From Ilex aquifolium (lineage: Eukaryota > Streptophyta > Magnoliopsida > Aquifoliales > Aquifoliaceae): a DNA stretch of 64,000 nucleotides. Below the pieces are notes generated by a model, which was not told the DNA's origin, ran no database searches, and saw nothing but the letters and a program-made list of their open reading frames with translations. A program made the translations under genes and the position numbers. The stretch lies in assembly GCA_951799425.1 (NCBI GenBank), contig OX637392.1, positions 56,535,593-56,599,592 of the forward strand, read 5' to 3'. Positions 58,295-64,000 of the stretch are shown here, piece after piece (the stretch's first letter is position 1; each line of letters starts with the position of its first letter).

Positions 58295-58814
58295 GGGTTA
58301 ATTGTACTGTAAGTTCCCAAAGTATAGAATTTGTCTCATTTTGTTCTCTAATGTTTCAATTGCATCATTTTGGTTCTTGAAGTATTAAATATGTTTTTAT
58401 ATGGTCCCTTATGCAGACAGTGTCCAAATTGCTAATATTTTTTATCATAAAGTTGTCACGTGATACCTAAATATAAATAAAAAAATAATTTGGATAATTC
58501 TTGATCAAATTTCTACTCAAATTTTGGTTAAATATCTACCTAAATTACATAGTTTTGATCACGAGCTATTCAAATTTTGGTCAAAAGCTACCCATATTAC
58601 ACATTTTTTTGTTAAAAGCTACCCAAATTTTGTTTAAGAGCTATCAAAATTATTTTTTATTCATATTTAGCTATTATGTGACAAGATTATGATAAAAAAT
58701 CGTTAGCAATTTGGACGTTATTTGCTTAAAGGACCATATAGAAACATATACAATACTTTAGGGACCAAAATGAGACAAATCTCATAATTTGAGAACCTCT
58801 AGTGCAATTAATCC
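58295..58814. mobile_element. MULE-type MITE, 520 bp, perfect 9-bp TSD
   Basis: Ends GGGTTAATTGTACT and AGTGCAATTAATCC continue as an inverted repeat for over 40 bp with mismatches (CCCAAAGTAT, GTCTCATTTTG). TAAATTTTG is duplicated exactly at 58286-58294 and 58815-58823. Same family as 31195-31715. Confidence 0.88.
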
Positions 58815-59669
58815 TAAATTTTGCTATCCTAACCTTCAACTTCTCTATCAAGGAAAAAAAAAGAAGGAAAATAGCAAACATTCAAAGAGTGGGAGAAATT
58901 TGGAAGTCAAATTCAAATTAAACACGATCACTTGATAGGGGATTAAGATGTATTTTTTAGCGCATGTTTATCGTATCGATAAAGTGGGTTCGGGTTCTGT
59001 CTTCTTTTCTGGAAAGCGTAGTGGTTTTTTAGGTGACTCATCAGAACCATCCAAATGAATGAATGGAGACCCTACAAGGCTACAAAATGCTGAAATTGAT
59101 GAAACTGCGACCTCACGAATTGCATGTGCACATTACAAATGGAGTCAATTCCAAAAAAACAAAGCAAAGATCAACAACATTTATCTTTTACGTCAACTAA
59201 TTGCCAACTTGAAGCTTGTTCTAGTTGTACCATCTGACTATAAAACCCAAATCCACGAAAAAAGAAAAATTCTTTGAAATACTATTGATAGAATAGATGA
59301 AATAAAACTAATCGTATATATGGGTAATTTATAGTAATGCTCAAAACTATAAACGTTTCTAAAACCGAAACAAAATCTCTTATTATACAAAAGCTGATAA
59401 AAGAATAGAAACACGCGTCATTTGACAGTTTAAAATAATTGACATGATATAGACAACTATGACTCTGAAATATTATTAATTAAATTCTAACTATAATAAA
59501 ATAATATAATGAGAATATACATATATAGAAATTGTTAATTTCATCATACGACAAGATCCAACAATATTTAAATTGTCCAAATAAGTTGGGTGATAAAAAT
59601 GAGTTTGAATTTCATGTCAAGAGTTATGAAATAGTAATAGATTAGAAGTAACTCATGGTTGAAAATATG

Positions 59670-59775
59670 ATACAATGTGAATGATTTTGAAAAAGATGTT
59701 GGTGGTCGTTGAATGATTCTATTTGAGATCGTCCGATAGATTTAATAAAATCTACCCTATTTTATATTATAAATA
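59670..59775. repeat. Dispersed repeat, copy B
   Basis: Partner of 28630-28790: GATGTTGGTGGTCGTTG, TCTATTTGAGATCGTC, TTTTATATTATAAAT in the same order. Confidence 0.6.
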
Positions 59776-59967
59776 TAAGCACAATGTGACGAACTGGGTG
59801 TATGCTTTATACTTTGTTTACTTCTCTTTCTCGGTTTGAAATTTTATCACCTACTACGAGGATTAAAATTATTCCAAGTAAAATAAATTCACAATTTAGA
59901 GTCAAACCCTGCCTCCATTTTAATCCCGTATATGTAAGCAGTCCGTCACCCATACGTAAAATGAATA

Positions 59968-60006
<39 letters not shown>

Positions 60007-62149
60007 TCATTTTTCTCATGGAAAAAGCTCAAAGGTCAAACGAAAGAGATGAACGTGTCAAAAGATTCATGCAATGTCGAAGTAAAAGGGGTACGGCCGC
60101 ATTGTTTCTTTATCAGCCGACCATCGTGAAAGAGACACTCTCTCTCTTTCTCTTGTCTCTTCGACCGCCCAAAGAAAAAGGGTTTGAATTAGTAGAGTCC
60201 GAAAGTGGGTCTCTGTCTTTTGCCTCTGCATCCATTAGTTGTGTATCATCTTTTATTTATTTCTATCTTTCACTCTTTGGCTTTGGAAGTCATTACACCA
60301 TCTCAAGAAAATATGCTCATGACTTTTACGGGTGGTTCAGTGTTTAAGCTTTTATTTTGATCATTTAAAGACTCAAATTCAATTATTTCTTACACTTTGT
60401 AAGGGTTAGTCACAATTATCATTTTAGGAACATGTTTTAATTCAGTTCAAGTCATAGTTGTCAACTGTTGAACTCAAAGAAATAATCGATACAAATTTAG
60501 ACACAATAAAAGAAGAAGAAGAAGAAAATATGCACACAATAAGGAAATTGAGTACAAAAGAAACTCCCACCTGCCAATTTTGTTTTGTTTTGTTTGTGTG
60601 GTGAAATTTTTTCAATATACTTTTCCTCCTCTTTTTCCTTATTAAATCTTTTATTGTGAATTTGAATGTGACTCATTATCTAAAAATTGGATCCAACATT
60701 AATATCTAGTGGGTGATTTATCATAAAGTAAAACATAAAAAAAAAACGTACCGAAAGAGATATGAATCTGTTTTTTTCTCGATTCTTGGTTTATATCCCT
60801 ATTGACTGACATTTCTCTTTTGAAGACACTAAATTATTAGGATATTAGTTTTTGTAATTACTACACACCTCCCCAAATTTTTTTATCAAATATTTCACAC
60901 CAAATCAATGTAGTCTATTGAATTAGTGAGTCTCATTGGCTCCCACTAAACATATTATATTTATAGTTGTATCACATTATTTGGTGCAAACAAAATTTTT
61001 GAATGAGTAATGCTATTAAAATCTAAAAATTTGACTTAATTTGTTTATCTAATGATGCGTTCGTGACATAATCGAATAAAATTATTGTGCCTATAACTGT
61101 TACACTTTTTTTTATTATGATTATATCACGTGACATATCATTAGGTCAACAAATTAATTCAATTTTTTTAAGTTTCAGTAACATTATTCTTTTCATATTA
61201 GTTCTCGGATGAGAAACTAAGGAATATAACCCCATTAATGTGGTCAAATCTTTACCTACTCCTATTACTATTTTGGAGCCATCTCTGACTTAGGATATAA
61301 GTTTTCAGCTGGGAATAATTGGCTTTTGATGACCTTTTCAATTTATCTGTTTTTATTGTAAAGTTAGGCAAGATCCTAGGAAATATAATTGGGTAAGTTT
61401 GGTTTGAGCATCAAGACATAGTACGAGCCTAAATTAATCATAGACCAACCTAATATTTGTTATGAATTGACAGTGCGGTGAATAATTAAGAGCGAAAATA
61501 ATCAAGAACAATAACACAAATTTACATGACTAGGTAAAATTATACCTACATCCACGAGAGTGATTGTTTTTTACGACATGTCAGAAACCCGTAGGGTAAA
61601 AACACATTTATAGACACTTCTTAATAACTTTAATCCTGATCCAATTAAAATACTTAGTTCTAATAATCTTGGTAAAACTATGCTACTAGATATACAATGA
61701 AAATCTCTAATATACTCTTTTTACGATCTTACCCTTAAATTTTATTATTTTAATGGGTATTTTTATAATTTTGTGGGTTATTTTACAACAAAAAAAATTA
61801 TAATTTTTGTGGGTGATTTACAACTTTTACAATAAAAATAATAAAAATAATTACCACAACAATGATAAAAATAATAAATAATGGTACGATACCAAATTTT
61901 TTTTTTTTTCGATACCGTAGATTTGTCTAAGTCGACAAACCAAATGTATCAATCATAAATGTCACTCATGTATTGCTGTCGGATCTTTCCATCAGTGAGA
62001 TTTTCGTCAATGGATTAATTCATCTCAGGCTCAATGCACAAGTCTATGATCATAGCCCTTTAGATAATGACTGGAGATGACTTCTACAATGGAAGAACAA
62101 ACTACCTCCACATGCAGCTATAGCTTTTTCTTTTTTCTTTTTTCGGTTA

Positions 62150-62335
62150 AAGATATTTAGGTGTATGTCGACCACTTTCTCGAATTCAGCGGTTAGTTAT
62201 CTTAGCTTGATTCTTCAAAAGAATAAGGGTGACTAATTTTTAAAGAGTGTGAGAAAAAATTAAACTTAAAACCTCTTAATTATCAAATAATAAGTCTAAC
62301 CAATGAATTATCTCTAAAGATTCATGTAACTATAG
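62150..62335 (-). repeat. Second SINE-like family, copy 2
   Basis: Partner of 48295-48480; shares a T-rich start, TTCTCGAATTCAGCGGTTAG and AAACTTAAAACCTCTTAATTA as degenerate matches. Confidence 0.4.
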
Positions 62336-62883
62336 CTTGATTCATTTAAAAGGTCAAAAAAAAAAAAAAAAAGACCAAAAGTTTCAGTTTTCTACTCCTT
62401 TCATCACTATCATCGATCCCATCAAATTCCCTGACTCTCTGCCCATTAGAATTTCCATGTTTGTGCAGTAAGTAGTATTTACTGTTGTTACAAAGATTCA
62501 ATGGTCACCCATGGCGACAGCCATAAATATCATTATTAATTTTCCTAAGGGCTCTATGACTTTGGAGTTGACAATTTGAAGCTTTCTTTATCACCCACTA
62601 AGGTAAATTTCTTGAAGAAAAAAATGTATAATCAATATTATTTTACTCTAATTTATTGATCTAATCACTCATAATCATTAAATTGGAGAATCGTTCAAAC
62701 TGGCCTAAATCGGTCACTTTTCATGAACCCGCGAAAACTGGTCCAATTTGCACAAATTCATTTTTATATTGGAACTCAAACATAAAATATTAAAACTTAA
62801 CTTCAAGGCTCAAGCTGATACTTAGCACATCTCATCATAAGGAGCTGACGTTAAGCCATCAAGTCTTGACCATTGATAACAGC

Positions 62884-63548
62884 TGATGGCCGAGCCCAAG
62901 GGCCCAGCTCAAATTATAAGTCCGGTCCGAGTTTATAGCTCAACTCCGAGAGATCCATCAAGTCTAGCTCAATGTGGTCAACCCTGTCAAACTCATTAAG
63001 CTTAAGAAGCTACCTCAACAGGGAGAACACAAGGTCATCAAAGAGCTTCTTCCTAACCACCTTGGAGTAAGAGCCATCCAAGAGCCTCCTCCTAGCCACC
63101 TTGGAATAAGGGTCATCCAAGGAGCCTCACCCTCGCCGCCTTGGAAAGAGTCAACCTTCACCACATCCTTTGACCGAGTCTCATGGAGAGCACCTCAATC
63201 GCCTCGCCCGTTGAGAAGAAGTCGTCAGCTCAACCATAATAGTTATTTAGTTGCTATTAAGTCGCCCCAATCTGTTAGGAGACGACTATAAATTGTAAGC
63301 CCCACTAACATTTGGGGGGAAGAACACACTCAACTGAGCACATAGCTCCTCTCATTCTCTAAGCTTGTACTTTCTGCTCTCCCTACACTCTTGAATTAAT
63401 AAAGCACCCGACGACCCTAGCCATTGAGAGTGGACGTACGTCACATTGACCGAACCACTATAATTCTCGTCTTCTCTATCTACCTTAATTAATGCATTTA
63501 TTACTCATACTTGACAGGTGGTGTGCAAAACCAATTTGTGCATCATCA
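62884..63548 (+). repeat. 5' LTR of a second gag element (element runs off the window)
   Basis: Ends GTGCATCATCA directly before TTTGGCGCCGTCTGTGGGAA, exactly as in the element at 40797. The left edge is placed at TGATGGCCGAGCCC by likeness to TGATGAGCCC and is uncertain. Shared internal words: AATAAAGCACCCG, GAGTGGACGTACGTC, GACCGAACCACTATAA. Confidence 0.75.
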
Positions 63549-63611
63549 GTTTGGCGCCGTCTGTGGGAAACGATAAAATTCTCATTTCTAAACACTTTCT
63601 CTGTTGAATAA

Positions 63612-64000
63612 ATGGCGGTCACTACCCGATCGATGAACTAGCCTGAGGATAACCAACCAAGAGAAGAGGAGGTTGCTCCTCCCCCAACCAATCATGTCTC
63701 AAGTACGCAGCAGATGCTGGAGACCATGAAGGAGCTTGTGGCCCAGAACCAGCAGATCCTTCAACTAATATTCGTTGCGCAAGGAGGAGCACAACTTGGA
63801 CCTCAAGTGAGAGGAGCTCCACGCCTTAGGCGTCAAGGAGCTCCCCACATGGGTGCCACCCATCTGGGCGCCACCTTTGGAGCCCATTTGGGCGCCCCAC
63901 CCATGGGAGCCCCCTTGGGCGCCCAGCATGGGGGAGCTCCCCGTGAGGGACCTCCACATCCTCCAGCTCCTGCTTTCCATGGTGAAAACCTTCATTTTCA
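63612..64000 (+). pseudogene. Start of gag of the second element, with early stop
   Basis: Opens MAVTTRSMN and then has TAG at 63639-63641, where the related gag at 41881 has a sense codon. Past it the same frame continues with ETMKELVAQNQQILQL and Gly-Ala/Pro-rich sequence (GAPPMGAPLGAQHG) coded by GGCGCC-type repeats, matching the other gag's MELLVNQNQQIIQLM region. It is cut by the window end, so the rest cannot be judged. Confidence 0.8.

Larger units (their letters stand above)
54451..62883. other. Gene-poor intergenic region downstream of the MYB gene
   Basis: The first about 150 bp are the probable MYB 3' UTR. Elsewhere: a GC-richer block at 55735-56100, poly-G and GA repeats near 56486-56575, two MITEs, two SINE-like repeats, T/A low complexity at 57184-57296, and at 61480-61610 a stretch resembling part of the Copia LTR (ACCTACATCCACGAGAG). 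No gene recognised. Confidence 0.4.

Noticed and set aside
59802..60347. 181-codon + strand ORF with poly-Ser/Leu
   Set aside because: Runs through a CT microsatellite, has no recognisable domain, splice pattern or homologue; likely chance.

Overview
The window reads as nuclear DNA of a dicot-like flowering plant. It is AT-rich, its genes are split by GT-AG introns, intergenic space is long and full of transposable elements, and every gene I recognise belongs to a land-plant family. I cannot name the species. All exon joins below were made by hand from frame continuity, splice signals and remembered family motifs; no transcript or database evidence was available.

Layout. (1) 1-8.4 kb: a 4-exon STP-type hexose/H+ symporter gene on +. 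A 740-bp hAT-type miniature element sits just upstream of its TATA box, and a broken antisense Copia retrotransposon of about 4.8 kb fills intron 2. (2) 8.4-18.4 kb: a small secreted LysM protein on - (two exons separated by a repeat-filled 1.6-kb intron), another hAT-type element, and a stretch with a possible organelle-DNA insertion and LTR debris. (3) 18.4-23 kb: a 7-exon VAP4-type vesicle-associated protein (MSP domain) on -. (4) 23-32 kb: repeats, a 2-exon gene for a conserved 110-residue plant protein on - (with an RNase H-like retroelement fragment in its intron), and a single-exon wound-responsive (DUF3774-type) small protein on -. (5) 32.3-39.7 kb: a 9-exon HAL2-like PAP phosphatase (AHL) on +, with a LINE scrap in intron 2 and a hAT-type element with perfect 8-bp target duplication in intron 5. 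(6) 40.8-46.5 kb: a young LTR retrotransposon with a perfect 5-bp target duplication that encodes only gag. Where pol should be it has two unusual tandem arrays. (7) 46.5-52.9 kb: intergenic, with SINE-like repeats, a Tourist-like MITE and long poly-G tracts. (8) 52.9-54.5 kb: a 3-exon subgroup-11-like R2R3-MYB on +. (9) 54.5-64 kb: gene-free, with MITEs, a SINE, AT-rich low complexity, and at the right edge the 5' LTR and start of a second gag element of the family in (6), stopped early in gag.

How the genes relate. They are independent single-gene transcription units, not an operon. From memory, STP12, PVA42 and MYB102 lie together on Arabidopsis chromosome 4, and PVA41 (MAMI), MYB49 and AHL lie in one interval of chromosome 5. 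The window therefore looks like an ancestral block from which both Arabidopsis regions derive. Several members (VAP4/MAMI, subgroup-11 MYBs, DUF3774 proteins, STPs) are linked in the literature to wounding or osmotic stress, but co-regulation is not shown by the sequence.

The least ordinary feature is the gag-only retrotransposon at 40797-46483. Its LTRs are about 98% alike by hand count. It has no protease, integrase or reverse transcriptase. It carries a 75-bp GC-rich tandem array followed by an array alternating poly-A with a GCGCC/GGCGC hairpin, in which the primer-binding-site core TGGCGCC recurs.
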